64,000 nucleotides of DNA, taken from NCBI GenBank assembly GCA_013822735.1, contig PNKZ01000014.1, positions 84,270 through 148,269 of the forward strand, read 5' to 3'. Position numbers and translations under genes: made by a program. The notes beneath the pieces are model-generated. The model was not told the origin of the DNA, did not search any database, and saw only the letters and a list, made by a program, of their open reading frames with translations. The DNA comes from Pirellula sp. (GTDB lineage Bacteria > Planctomycetota > Planctomycetia > Pirellulales > PNKZ01). Shown here piece after piece: positions 50,620 to 60,379 of this stretch. Position 1 is the first letter of the stretch. Every line of letters starts with the position of its first letter.

Positions 50620-52878
50620 GTGCCCAATTCCTTCGCAGAGTCTTCCGACGGCCTCCTGCTCATTGCCGACGGCATGGGCAAGATGCTCCGTTGGGACGGC
50701 CGATCGTCGTTTGCCGAACCGGCCGGAGTCGCCGGCCCTACGGCGGCCATCGTTATGACGCCTTCGCTCGTCGGCGAAATCGTCGGCACGTATCGCGCGT
50801 ACTTGCGCTATATCGATCAATACGGCAACGTCTCGAACCTTTCGCCGGTGTCCACGGAGCTTGACGTCAACGGCGCTACGGGCTCGATCACGGATGCGTC
50901 GAACGCGGTGCCGATCATCATCACGTCCGCCGCGCACGGCCTGACCAACGGCAGCACGGTCAAGATCGCCGGCGTCGAAGGAAACGAGGCGGCCAACGGG
51001 ACGTGGGCGGTGACCGTCATCGGCACCGACACCTTTTCGCTCGACGGGTCCGCCGGCGACGGCGCGTATCGCGGGGCCGGAGCATGGGTGCGCGGCGTCG
51101 GTCAAATCACCTATACGTCGGTCCAAGTCCCTTCCGATCCGACCGTCGTCACGCGGCAAATCCTGCGTAACACCGATGGGCAAATGCAGACGTTCTATGT
51201 GGACGTCGAAACGTCGGACATGCTGGCGTCGACGTTCGTTTCCACGAAGTCGGATAACGACCTGATCGATTCCGAGCCGGTACCGCTGCTCGATGACGCG
51301 GCCGACGACATCGCCGTGTCGCGCTACACGCAGCCCCCCGACGATCGGAAGTTTATCGCCAACATGCTCGGCCGGATGTTCGGCGTCGGCGAAGTCCGCT
51401 ACTCGCAAGGCGCCGTCATCGTCACGTTCGGCTCGAGTGCGTTTACCGGCATCGGTACGGAGTTTACCGAAGCCGTCGTCGATCGCTTCTTGACGATCGA
51501 CGGCGCTCCGAAGCCGTATCAAATCAGCTCCATAAACATCGCCCTGCAGACGGGCGTGCTCGCCGAGCCGTACTTAGGGCCCGATGATCCATACTCGCCT
51601 TACACGATTCGCACGGCCGCGTCGCGTCGCCGAGCGGTCGACTATAGCGAGGCCGGACTCCCGGAGGCCTGGCCGCCGACGAACAGTCTGGAAGTCGAGG
51701 CCGATTCGCAAGCCGACGAGCTGACCGGGCTGATGCGGCACGGCTCGTTTCTCTACGTGCTGCATCGCTCACGCATGCGGCGTCTCACGTTCCAGAACAA
51801 CCCGTCGCCCGTGTCCGGCGACGGCGGGCTCTTCTTGGCCGCCGATCGCGGCTGCGTGAACTCCCGGAGCCTTTGGATTGTCGAAGACGTTGCGCGGCTG
51901 ATGGACTCGATCGGCGTGCACGAATTCACCGGTAACACCGACGTCTCGATTAGCGACGCGATTCGTCCGCTGTTCACCAAGAAGGGGGACGGAACCTTCA
52001 AGATCCAATGGCAGCACGCGGAGAACTTTCATGCGGTCTACGATCCCGGCACGCAGATCATGCGGTGGTTTGTTTGCCTCGACGGCGGGCGTTATCCTCG
52101 CCATGCCGTGGCCCTCGATCACAACCAACGCCGTTGGTGGATTGAAGAATACTACCGCCCCGTGGCGTCGAGCTGCTTGGGCAAGCTCGACGGACAAGAT
52201 CAGGTCTATATCGGCACCAACGCCGCGCAGGTCTTGGCGTTGGGCGCGGGGGAACTTGACGGCCCCGATCCGGCTGCGGGAACGACTCGCGGAAGCCCGA
52301 CGGCAATCGGCCTAACCTGGCTGGCCGACTCGGCGGCGACGTTCGCCGCGGATCTCGTCAACGCTCCGGTGCACATCGTCGACGGCCCGGGACGCGGGCA
52401 GTGGCGAACCATCGTCGCCGTCGCCGACGGAGTCTTGTCGCTCGATCGACCGTGGCTTGAGCTGCCGACTACAGCCAGCACGTATCAGGTCGGCGGCGTG
52501 GCCTGGACGTGGCGATCGAGCACCATGCGTTGGACGCCGACCGAAGCCTCGGCACCCCGTCGCGTCATCGTCGTAGCCGAGCGTACGGAGCATCCGGCCA
52601 TTATGGCGGTCCGCCTGTTCTCCGATCGCGAGACGACGCCCGACGTGTGGGGCCGCTCGGTCGGATCGCGCTCCGGAGACGGCGTGAAGACGACCGCCGG
52701 AGAATCGCACGTCGATCTCGATCTCACGAAGCGGGGCGGCCACTTCCAATTCGCGTTCCCCGACTCGGCACCGCTGTATGCCGGACGCAAGCGGTTCGTC
52801 GACGTCGAAATGTCCGGCGTGAAAGGTCGCGATCCGCAGACCATTTACGAGTGCACGCTCGACGGAGCCGAGCAATGA
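50620..52878 (+). CDS. Large tail protein, propeller-like
   Basis: A 752-residue protein from GTG 50620 (CGGAG upstream). Repeated short segments such as GLLLIADGMGKMLRWDG, FLYVLHRSRMRRLTFQ, RSLWIVEDVARLMDS and FHAVYDPGTQIMRWFV look like beta-propeller blades, as in tail-tubular B and P22 gp10 proteins; an inserted domain (about residues 85-155) holds HGLTNGSTVKIAGVEG. Likely part of a short tail tube. The function is inferred. Confidence 0.6.
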   Translation: MPNSFAESSDGLLLIADGMGKMLRWDGRSSFAEPAGVAGPTAAIVMTPSLVGEIVGTYRAYLRYIDQYGNVSNLSPVSTELDVNGATGSITDASNAVPIIITSAAHGLTNGSTVKIAGVEGNEAANGTWAVTVIGTDTFSLDGSAGDGAYRGAGAWVRGVGQITYTSVQVPSDPTVVTRQILRNTDGQMQTFYVDVETSDMLASTFVSTKSDNDLIDSEPVPLLDDAADDIAVSRYTQPPDDRKFIANMLGRMFGVGEVRYSQGAVIVTFGSSAFTGIGTEFTEAVVDRFLTIDGAPKPYQISSINIALQTGVLAEPYLGPDDPYSPYTIRTAASRRRAVDYSEAGLPEAWPPTNSLEVEADSQADELTGLMRHGSFLYVLHRSRMRRLTFQNNPSPVSGDGGLFLAADRGCVNSRSLWIVEDVARLMDSIGVHEFTGNTDVSISDAIRPLFTKKGDGTFKIQWQHAENFHAVYDPGTQIMRWFVCLDGGRYPRHAVALDHNQRRWWIEEYYRPVASSCLGKLDGQDQVYIGTNAAQVLALGAGELDGPDPAAGTTRGSPTAIGLTWLADSAATFAADLVNAPVHIVDGPGRGQWRTIVAVADGVLSLDRPWLELPTTASTYQVGGVAWTWRSSTMRWTPTEASAPRRVIVVAERTEHPAIMAVRLFSDRETTPDVWGRSVGSRSGDGVKTTAGESHVDLDLTKRGGHFQFAFPDSAPLYAGRKRFVDVEMSGVKGRDPQTIYECTLDGAEQ

Positions 52879-53324
52879 GCCTAAACGCCATCTTCGGCCG
52901 CGTCGCCGCTCGACTCGGCCGCACGACGTGGGGCAGCAAGATCAGCGGCATCGACACCGGCGTAAATCCGCTGGCGCAAGAAATCGCCGCCATGCTGACC
53001 AGCAACGAGCCGATCGAAGTACGCGGACCGATCAGCTTCATTAAGAAGCATACCGGTCCGCTATTTCGTGTCGTCTACGGACGCGACGACGAATCACCGC
53101 TGGCTCGGTTCTACCGCAACAACGAAGAGTTCGGCCAAGTCGTGCCGACTGCCGACGGCGAGAACACGGCCGGAGAATCGCGCGTCACGCAGACCATCAC
53201 GAACTCGATCGGTTCGCTCTATCGCGTCTCGTCCGTCGGCGACGGCGGTATCGTGACTCTCGACGAAATCGACGCGTCGGGCAATCCGACCGGTACTCAA
53301 GTTCAGGCGAGGTCGATCACATGA
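52875..53324 (+). CDS. Virion-module hypothetical protein
   Basis: A 149-residue protein from ATG 52875 (ATGA overlap). The first half is helical, the second beta-rich (GPLFRVVYGRDDESPLARFYRNNEEFGQVV). Unknown. Overlaps the next start too, so all three genes are coupled. Confidence 0.6.
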   Translation: MSLNAIFGRVAARLGRTTWGSKISGIDTGVNPLAQEIAAMLTSNEPIEVRGPISFIKKHTGPLFRVVYGRDDESPLARFYRNNEEFGQVVPTADGENTAGESRVTQTITNSIGSLYRVSSVGDGGIVTLDEIDASGNPTGTQVQARSIT

Positions 53325-54514
53325 GCCTCGCGGTCGGCGATCTCTGTACGGTCGTGTACGCGGACGGCGGCGTGCGCGTGGCATTGCCGGTGACCATTGC
53401 AGGCAACGGCGAGCGGGCGTTTCTCGCCGACTTCGGTATATCGGGGACCGGCGTGCCGGTGCGAACGCTCAGTATTGACGAGGTCGCCGCCACGGTTCCC
53501 GAAGCGGAGCACGATCCACGGCTGCAACGGGTCGTCGGCACGCTGGCGCGCGACGCGAACGGAGTGGCGCTCTTCGTCCCGCTCGGCGTGCTGCCGGCCA
53601 GCACCCCCGAACCGACGCCCGGCTCGACGTTCTTCATCGTGTTCGCCGATACCTGCAATGTCGACGCGGTCGACGAAAACGGAGTGGCTGCATTTTCCTT
53701 TTATCGACGGAAGCCGGGTGAATTCGACCTATTGGTGTCCACTTATCCGGACGGCTCATTTTTCCGTGGCTATGCGACCGACGCGATTTCTTTTTACTTC
53801 AATATTCCTGGGGTCATCATCGAGGGGTTTAACATGCCCCACATTACGATTCGCGAGCAAACCTACGAGTGGGATCCGACGCGAATCACTTCGGATCGCA
53901 CGAACTCCTTTAATGTTTCGCCAGGCGCGAGACGAACGGTTCCTTTGCTCAACGTCGGCGTGGCGACCGTAAAAGCCGCCCCCGACACCATCTATCGCAT
54001 CTTCCTCACCTATACGTCGCCCGAGCCGATTGGCGCGTATCCCGGCAGTCGCGTCATAACATCGGAAATCAATTGGATCTCGGACGACTACTACTTTCCG
54101 GACGTCATTACCCGCCTACGCGAAAACTTGGCGGAGTGGCCCGATCTGCCGCCAGCGATCGTTTACCACTTGCCGCTGGCCGCTGACGCACGACCGGGCA
54201 CGTTGAACGAAATTCTTCCGCAAGGCGTGACGGATACCAGCCCGCTCGACATTATTCGCGGCGGCTATCCGTCGGTTGCCGACGTCGTTGCGCGGATTGC
54301 GGCGCACTCTTCGGAAGAAGGAGTTCGCGAAGTTCGCTTCTTCACGGCCATGGCCACCGTCGGCGGCGTAAATAGGATCAACGCGTTCATCGCGGAAGTC
54401 GTGACTGCGCTCGAAGCGTCCTACGGGCAAGTCTTGCACTCGATCTCCGTCGCTCCGAACTACGACTGGCTCGGCGCTCTGGCCGACTCCGCGGCGCAAT
54501 TGCCTGATGCGTAA
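53321..54514 (+). CDS. Virion-module hypothetical protein
   Basis: A 397-residue protein. Beta-rich first half with several VAL-TI strands and an aromatic segment (ISFYFNIPGVIIEGFNMPHITIREQTYEWDP); the C-terminal 150 residues are alpha/beta (WISDDYYFPDVITRLRENLAEW...) and could be a small hydrolase-like domain, without visible catalytic motif. Confidence 0.6.
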   Translation: MSLAVGDLCTVVYADGGVRVALPVTIAGNGERAFLADFGISGTGVPVRTLSIDEVAATVPEAEHDPRLQRVVGTLARDANGVALFVPLGVLPASTPEPTPGSTFFIVFADTCNVDAVDENGVAAFSFYRRKPGEFDLLVSTYPDGSFFRGYATDAISFYFNIPGVIIEGFNMPHITIREQTYEWDPTRITSDRTNSFNVSPGARRTVPLLNVGVATVKAAPDTIYRIFLTYTSPEPIGAYPGSRVITSEINWISDDYYFPDVITRLRENLAEWPDLPPAIVYHLPLAADARPGTLNEILPQGVTDTSPLDIIRGGYPSVADVVARIAAHSSEEGVREVRFFTAMATVGGVNRINAFIAEVVTALEASYGQVLHSISVAPNYDWLGALADSAAQLPDA

Positions 54515-54530
54515 AACAAGGCCCGTCCGG

Positions 54531-54536
54531 TACAAT
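54531..54536 (+). promoter_or_regulatory. Possible -10 element
   Basis: TACAAT 29 bp before the 54565 start in an otherwise GC-rich gap, with no clear -35. Possible promoter for the last virion genes. Confidence 0.3.
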
Positions 54537-54564
54537 ACTTCGAATCAACAGGGAGGGGTGAGTT

Positions 54565-55491
54565 ATGTTCGGCCAACTCGGTAGCGGCGGGTTTTACAAT
54601 CTGGCATCCGCGCAGTCGTATCGCGACTACATGGACATTTCCGGGGCCAAGAAGACGGCCCAAATGCAAAGCATTCTGAACGGCGGCGCGCAGGGCCGAT
54701 CGCCCAACGCGGCGCAACAGGCGTTCCAGTCGATGACGGCGCCGACCGCCGCCAGCCAGGCGAACGCCCAAGTCGGCCCGGAAGCGTTTCGCAGCGCCAT
54801 CATGGGGAGCCTCACCGGCAACCAAAGCGCGGCGCTCCGCAACTATTACACGCCGCAAATGTGGAACGGATTCACCGGCACGGACGAATTCGCCAACGGC
54901 GGTACCGGCGGCGGGGGCGGCATCGGCGGCGGGGGAAATCTCTCCGGCTCGACGATGAACTACGATACGCTCGGCAAAGAGCGGCTCGCCGCGCAAAACG
55001 CGCTCGACCTCTCGCTGCTCAATCAGACCGGGCGGCAAACGTCGCTCAGTCAGCTCTTGCCGATTCTCGGCACGGCCTTCAACGCGGCCGGCAGCGTCGG
55101 CGGCAACCTCACCGGCACGCAGCCGACCATCAACGCGGGCCCGATCTACACGCCGCAGCAGACGCAGCAGCAGGTCAACCAGGCGGTCGGCGGCAACGAC
55201 TCCCGCTTCGCCGGTCTGATGCGATCGCTGCAGTCGCGGTTCGGGGCGTCGGGCTTCTCGCCGAACTCGGCCGCCTTCCAGGCCTTGGCCGCGCAGCTCG
55301 GCGTGCAGAACACCGCGGCGAACGCCGACGTGCGGACGTCGCTCCCGTTCGACGTCGCCAGCGGCAACGCGACGCAGTTGCTCAACTCCCAGGTCGCCCG
55401 CGAGAACCAATTCGCCAATCGCCAACAGGAGCAATTGGGGTCGCAGCGTAACGCGATCGCGATGCTCTCTTCCATTCTCGGCATCCTCTAG
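54565..55491 (+). CDS. Probable internal virion/ejection protein
   Basis: A 308-residue protein with a very strong ribosome site (GGGAGGGG). Gln/Asn/Gly-rich with a Gly-run (about residues 112-126) and long helical segments (SRFAGLMRSLQSRFGASGFSPNSAAFQALAAQLGVQNT), typical of internal virion or pilot proteins of short-tailed phages. No homologue recognised. Confidence 0.55.
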   Translation: MFGQLGSGGFYNLASAQSYRDYMDISGAKKTAQMQSILNGGAQGRSPNAAQQAFQSMTAPTAASQANAQVGPEAFRSAIMGSLTGNQSAALRNYYTPQMWNGFTGTDEFANGGTGGGGGIGGGGNLSGSTMNYDTLGKERLAAQNALDLSLLNQTGRQTSLSQLLPILGTAFNAAGSVGGNLTGTQPTINAGPIYTPQQTQQQVNQAVGGNDSRFAGLMRSLQSRFGASGFSPNSAAFQALAAQLGVQNTAANADVRTSLPFDVASGNATQLLNSQVARENQFANRQQEQLGSQRNAIAMLSSILGIL

Positions 55492-55509
55492 TCGAAAGGC
55501 GCGTGACCT

Positions 55510-56661
55510 ATGTCCGCCGTTCAAGCTCTCGCTGCGCTGTTGTCCGCCAACGCCGACGCCGGTTCGCGCGTGGCCGCGTCCGCGCTCGCCGCCAATGCGT
55601 CGAACGCCAACGCGAACGCCGCATTGCAGGGAGACATCTATCGCTCGAACATTCAGGGGCAGGTGGCCCATCGGGGCATCGATGCCGACATGCAACGGTT
55701 CGTCGGTGAGCAGGCGCTACGCAGCATGCTCGGCAAGCAGCAGATGGGCATTGAAGCCGGACGGCTCGGCCTCGGCCGCGAGCAGCTCGGGCTCAACCGT
55801 CAGCAGTTGAATCAAGAGCGCGACTTCCGCTTGGGCGAGATTGGGCGAGGCCCTTATGCCCCCAACGCGCCCGCTGCGCCAGCGGCAGGCGGTGAAGGCG
55901 GTGGACTGATGGGGCTCCTGCAAGGCCTTCTCGGCGGTGGTCAAAAGCAAGGCCAAGGCGGCGGCGACATGCAAGAGCGCGCGCGCCAGATGATTATGGC
56001 CAATCCCGGCGATCCGCGCGTCATGCAGATGTGGGGCCCGATTCTGAATCAAGGTGTGGATCAGCAGCGCTGGCAACAAGAGTTCGATTGGAAGAAGGGG
56101 GCGGTGACTGACCCGAACGTACTCTTCGCGAACATTGCACCGAGCATCGCCGGTATTGAAGGCGTCAACTCGCAGAACTTCGGCTCCGTGTTGTCTTCAC
56201 TCAAGGAGGGGCTATCTGGACGTACGCCGAGTCCCGCTGCTACGGCGCCTGCCGCCGGATCGCCGGTGCCATGGTCCGAAGAAACGGCCGTAAGCGAGGG
56301 GTATAAAGCGGACCCGATCATCGCGCAACTTGGAATCCACGGGCAGGATGCCGGATCGATCGCAAACTTATTGCTAGGACAAGAGGGGCGGGGGCTCTTC
56401 AACGATCCGTCTGCGATGGCGAGAATCGCCGAGTACCTTCAGTTCCGAAAACGGCAAGATCCGTCGTTTGGTCAAGCTCGAACCTACGGTGGCCAGAAGG
56501 TATTTGGAGAAGGTGACACGCTGATGCACGCCATTCTCAATGGTGGCGACGTACCTGCCGCAATTAAGGAAGCTCTGAGCAAACATCGCGGCGCAGTTAA
56601 TCGCGGCTACAACGTCTCGGACATTTACTCGAACTTGCCGCTCGGTGCCGGCGGCTTCTAA
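55510..56661 (+). CDS. Probable internal virion protein
   Basis: A 383-residue protein starting MSAVQALAALLSANADAGSRVAASALAANASNANANAALQGD, Ala/Asn-rich helical N-terminus, Gly/Gln-rich centre (about 120-155) and a globular C-terminal third. Position before the 1108-residue protein matches ejection proteins. Confidence 0.55.
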   Translation: MSAVQALAALLSANADAGSRVAASALAANASNANANAALQGDIYRSNIQGQVAHRGIDADMQRFVGEQALRSMLGKQQMGIEAGRLGLGREQLGLNRQQLNQERDFRLGEIGRGPYAPNAPAAPAAGGEGGGLMGLLQGLLGGGQKQGQGGGDMQERARQMIMANPGDPRVMQMWGPILNQGVDQQRWQQEFDWKKGAVTDPNVLFANIAPSIAGIEGVNSQNFGSVLSSLKEGLSGRTPSPAATAPAAGSPVPWSEETAVSEGYKADPIIAQLGIHGQDAGSIANLLLGQEGRGLFNDPSAMARIAEYLQFRKRQDPSFGQARTYGGQKVFGEGDTLMHAILNGGDVPAAIKEALSKHRGAVNRGYNVSDIYSNLPLGAGGF

Positions 56662-56666
56662 TCGCC

Positions 56667-59600
56667 ATGAATCCTCTCGACGACATCTTCTCGGAAATCG
56701 GCCTGCCTACTGTGCGGGCCGTTTCTTCGCGCCGGCGTGACCAACAGTCGTTCTCCCCCGCAGAGCAAGATTCGCTATTGCGGCGGATCGGGAGCACGGC
56801 CCTCAGCGGTATCGGCGCCGTCGGCAATCTGCTCGATCTCCCGGGCTCGATGGTCCGCGACACGATCAGCGGGCACAATCCGTTCGATCAATTGCTCTCG
56901 CCGTTCTCGGGGGACAATCGCCAGACCGGCCGCGACGTGCTCTCCACGTGGGGCGTGACGACGCCCAACGATCCCACCAGGTGGGAAGCGGCGGACTTCG
57001 GCGGCTTCGGTGCGGAAGTCGCGCTCGATCCATTGACCTACTTCACTCTTGGGCTCTCCGCGCTCGGTAAGGGTGGGCGAGTCGCGAAGAACGCCGGACT
57101 GCTCGCCGACCTGGCGAAAGTCGCAGGCAAGCGCGTCGGCGCGCGCGAGGCTCGGTTGACGACGACGCTCGACGATTTGCTCTCGCCGCGATTGGGCGAA
57201 CACGTGCGAGATCCGTTCGACGCCGTGTCGTGGGCAAAGGAGGCACCACACGAGACACGCCGTGCCGCTGCGCAAACGGCCGCAAAGGCCCTTGGTATTG
57301 ATGATCTCGCCAGCGTGACCAATCAACCGCTAGGAGGACTTTTCGGCATCGGGCTGCCGTTTCAGGCGCCGGCTTCCGTTCATGGCTCTGTTGACGCGGC
57401 TCGTCGGCTGGATAGTCTCGGCCGTAAACTGCAGTTCGCCAAAATTCCGGGCACGGACTTCTCGCCGGTATCTGCACTCAACCGTTTGTTTAGCGCCAAG
57501 GCAGGGGACGCAACATCGCAGGTCGGACAGACGAACATTATGCCGGATGCGTTTAACGCCAGCACGCAGGCCCGCGCCGATTCGCGCGGCAAGGTGTTTG
57601 ACCTTATGAGCGATCTCGCGCGGCACGGAGGTGAAAAGGCCGACGACGCACGTTATATGAGACGACTCTACGAAGGCTTCGAGCCCGGGGCGGCTCCGGA
57701 GTTGGCGGCGCACGCCGATAAGTATCACGCCGTAATGAAGCCGCTCGTAACGCGTGCCAAGGCGATCGGGATGCCGGCCCATGAATTGATCGATGACGCG
57801 GCGAACTACGCGACCCGTCGACTTACCGGAGTCGCCCGTGGCGGGAGTGGCAAGAAGGTAGTCGACGTGGTCGACGAAAACTTCGCCAGCCGTCTTCCGT
57901 TTCTCAAGAATCTGGGAGAAGGCACGGACACGATCTTGCAAATGCGTAACGACCCGGCGATCGAGGCGCTGCGCGGAGGACCGCTGGATGCGCTCGCAGG
58001 CGAGATCCGCACGCGGTACGGCGCGCAGGTTCCGGAGTCGTTTACCGATGAGCTTGGTAATCCGGCCGACCAACGAGAAGCCTTGGCGCGTTGGTTTCAG
58101 AACATGGACGATTCCGTATGGGAGTCGGGTATCTTCGGCAATCATCCGCTCGTCGACGCTTCCGAGCGAATTGTCAACGGACACGACCGCATCGGCGTCG
58201 CCGAGAACATTCTCGACAACTTAGACCTCGATACGCTCAAACTCGCAGGAGAGACGACCCGCAGCGCCGGTCAAGCTCGCACGCTCAAGGCGACGCTCGA
58301 AGGGATGGGTCTTGTCGGTGGCGATGCCAAAGAGGGTGCGCTCAAGGCGTGGTTGGAACGCCGCGGTATGCCTGTCGATGACTCAACTGTGAAGTGGGCA
58401 GGCGATGTTGCCGTTCCCCTTGATCTTTCGGACGATCTCATTCGCAAGATGCAGGCGTTCAAATCGCCCGAAGCCGTGAATGAGTTTCTGTCGAAGATCG
58501 TCGACCCGTTGAACAACATCACGAAGGCGGGCCTCACGTCTGCAGCTCCCGCGTTCCACGTTCGAAACTTCGTCAGCGGCCAATGGCAGAACATGCAGGC
58601 CGGGCAGTTCTCACTTCGTGCGCTCGGTGAAGCGGATAAGCTCGCTCGCGGCGGCGCGGCGGACGTGGGCGACATTCCGATTATTCGGCAAATGCTACAG
58701 CAACAGGGCCTCGCGAACACGCCAGAGAACGCGACGGATATGCTCCGTCGCTTAGGCTATCAACACAACCTCGCGAGCCCGCAGCAATCCGTCGCCGCCG
58801 TTCAAGGGCCGAACGGCGCCCCGGCGCAATTCGCCGACATGATCTTCGAGTCCCCGGGCGGAGTCGTCGCCGGACGGGGAACGCCGTACCAACTGAGCGA
58901 CGCGCTGACGAAACTGCGCGGGGGCAACGGCACGACGTGGGATCTTCGTAAAGCCAATGCGCGCGGCGGATTCTCCGGTGCAGCCGAAACGACCTTCGCG
59001 CCGTTGGCCGCCGGTGAGCATGTCGGCAGTTACGTCGAATCGCTCAATCGCTATACGCCGTTCATTGAAAACTTACGCAAGGGCATGTCGCCGTCCGAGG
59101 CAGCGGCCCGCGTCATGGCAACGCAAGTCGACTACGCCGGAAGGAATTACACGAAGTTTGAAAAGTCCGTCGTGCAACGAGTGTTTCCGTTCTACAAGTT
59201 CACCGCCGGCATGGTCCCCTATACGCTCCGGCGTTTGTGGGAGAAACCGGGCGGTGCGATTGCGCAGACTATTCGCGCCGAGAATCGTGCCGGCGGCAAC
59301 GACGCGAGCATTCCCGACTACGTCAGCGGGACGGCGTCGATTCCTCTCGGCCAGACGGCGGACGGTTCGAAACGATTCTTCACCGGCTTCGGCTTGCCGT
59401 TTGAAGATGCCCTCTCTTTTGCCGGCGGCGGCGTGCAAGGCGGATTACTCGAGGGAGCTTCGCGTCTCAATCCGCTGCTCAAGGCGCCGCTCGAATGGGC
59501 GACGGGGGAATCGTTCTTTCAGAAGGGACCGCAGGGCGGCCGCGACCTCACCGACCTCGATCCGACGATTGGCCGGATTCTTTCCAACGTCAGCGAGTTG

Positions 59601-59993
59601 GTCGATGGTAAGCCGACGGATGGGCGTTCGAAGCCTGTCGACCTTCCGGATGGGCTTGAGTTTCTCGCCGGCAACTCGCCGCTCGCGCGACTGCTCTCGA
59701 CGGCGCGCGCGGCGACCGATCCTCGCAAACACGACGCACTGGGGCTAATGAATCTGCTCAGCGGTTTTAAGGTTACGGACGTTTCGCCTGCATCACAGGA
59801 CGCCATGATTCGCGAACGGTCGACGGCCCTAATGAAAGAACTCGGTGCGAAGTCGTTTGCCCGCACTTACTTCCCGAAAGACGACGTCGCCAACATGACG
59901 CCCGAGCAACAGGCGCAGGCCGTTCGCTTGCAGTTGTTGCAGAACATCTTGGCCGATCGCGCGAAGGAGCGCAAGGCCGCAGCGGGCAAGTAA
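56667..59993 (+). CDS. Large virion protein (1108 residues), probable DNA-ejection protein
   Basis: The largest phage gene. The N-terminus has helices with glycine-rich amphipathic segments (LSGIGAVGNLLDLPGSMVRDTISG, YFTLGLSALGKGGRVAKNAG); the middle is alpha-rich with conserved ITKAGLTSAAPAFHVRNFVSGQWQNM and ESLNRYTPFIENLRKGMSPSEAAARVMATQVDYAGRNYTKFEKSVVQRVFPFYKFTAGMVPY, a pattern of large phage structural proteins. No lysozyme motif was seen. A role in crossing the host envelope is inferred. Confidence 0.65.
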   Translation: MNPLDDIFSEIGLPTVRAVSSRRRDQQSFSPAEQDSLLRRIGSTALSGIGAVGNLLDLPGSMVRDTISGHNPFDQLLSPFSGDNRQTGRDVLSTWGVTTPNDPTRWEAADFGGFGAEVALDPLTYFTLGLSALGKGGRVAKNAGLLADLAKVAGKRVGAREARLTTTLDDLLSPRLGEHVRDPFDAVSWAKEAPHETRRAAAQTAAKALGIDDLASVTNQPLGGLFGIGLPFQAPASVHGSVDAARRLDSLGRKLQFAKIPGTDFSPVSALNRLFSAKAGDATSQVGQTNIMPDAFNASTQARADSRGKVFDLMSDLARHGGEKADDARYMRRLYEGFEPGAAPELAAHADKYHAVMKPLVTRAKAIGMPAHELIDDAANYATRRLTGVARGGSGKKVVDVVDENFASRLPFLKNLGEGTDTILQMRNDPAIEALRGGPLDALAGEIRTRYGAQVPESFTDELGNPADQREALARWFQNMDDSVWESGIFGNHPLVDASERIVNGHDRIGVAENILDNLDLDTLKLAGETTRSAGQARTLKATLEGMGLVGGDAKEGALKAWLERRGMPVDDSTVKWAGDVAVPLDLSDDLIRKMQAFKSPEAVNEFLSKIVDPLNNITKAGLTSAAPAFHVRNFVSGQWQNMQAGQFSLRALGEADKLARGGAADVGDIPIIRQMLQQQGLANTPENATDMLRRLGYQHNLASPQQSVAAVQGPNGAPAQFADMIFESPGGVVAGRGTPYQLSDALTKLRGGNGTTWDLRKANARGGFSGAAETTFAPLAAGEHVGSYVESLNRYTPFIENLRKGMSPSEAAARVMATQVDYAGRNYTKFEKSVVQRVFPFYKFTAGMVPYTLRRLWEKPGGAIAQTIRAENRAGGNDASIPDYVSGTASIPLGQTADGSKRFFTGFGLPFEDALSFAGGGVQGGLLEGASRLNPLLKAPLEWATGESFFQKGPQGGRDLTDLDPTIGRILSNVSELVDGKPTDGRSKPVDLPDGLEFLAGNSPLARLLSTARAATDPRKHDALGLMNLLSGFKVTDVSPASQDAMIRERSTALMKELGAKSFARTYFPKDDVANMTPEQQAQAVRLQLLQNILADRAKERKAAAGK

Positions 59994-59997
59994 GAGC

Positions 59998-60028
59998 TTG
60001 ACACGCCTGCCGGTCGCGTGCGTAGAAT
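59998..60028 (+). promoter_or_regulatory. Possible sigma-70-type promoter
   Basis: TTGACA (59998-60003), a long 19-base spacer, then TAGAAT (60023-60028). Copy 12 of the 18-bp motif begins 12 bases downstream. Confidence 0.4.
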
Positions 60029-60040
60029 GCTTATCGCGAT

Positions 60041-60058
60041 GACCATCTGGGCGCGTTC
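60041..60058 (+). promoter_or_regulatory. Dispersed 18-bp phage motif, copy 12
   Basis: GACCATCTGGGCGCGTTC, 31 bp before the start of the last rightward gene, near the presumed transcription start. Confidence 0.7.
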
Positions 60059-60089
60059 AAAGTCTCAATCCAAGAAAGTGGGTGATCCA

Positions 60090-60281
60090 GTGTCTACCTC
60101 AGATACGCCGTCGGGCCAGCAAAGCGCCCAAGGCAGCGACGGTTCGTACGCCGAACGTCAAACGCAACCCGGCTTCCCCTCCGCGAACGTGCAGACCGTG
60201 CAAAGCGGCAACGGCTTCAACGATATGGGAAGCAATCGTGTCGAAGGGGGCGGACCCGCAGCGGCCGGACCTTCGAAGTAG
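60090..60281 (+). CDS. Small disordered hypothetical protein
   Basis: A 63-residue protein from GTG 60090 (GTG 60078 is also possible), rich in Ser/Gln/Gly with no hydrophobic core. It has its own promoter-like sequence, motif and terminator, suggesting separate expression. Function unknown. Confidence 0.5.
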   Translation: MSTSDTPSGQQSAQGSDGSYAERQTQPGFPSANVQTVQSGNGFNDMGSNRVEGGGPAAAGPSK

Positions 60282-60332
60282 CGAATTCCGCGGGCCCGGA
60301 TAAGTGCCCATTACTTGTGTGAGCGCCAAAGG

Positions 60333-60370
60333 AACCCCGGCGGGCCGATTCCCGCCGGGGTTTTGTTTTG
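60333..60370 (+). terminator. Rho-independent terminator
   Basis: A 12-bp perfect stem (60333-60344 with 60351-60362) followed by TTGTTTT. It ends the rightward arm ten bases before the integrase stop codon on the other strand. Confidence 0.85.
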
Positions 60371-60379
60371 CGCCGACGT

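Noticed and set aside
54460..55695. Long leftward ORF opposite the ejection-like genes
   Set aside because: Antisense to genes with strong ribosome sites; composition is reverse-frame-like.
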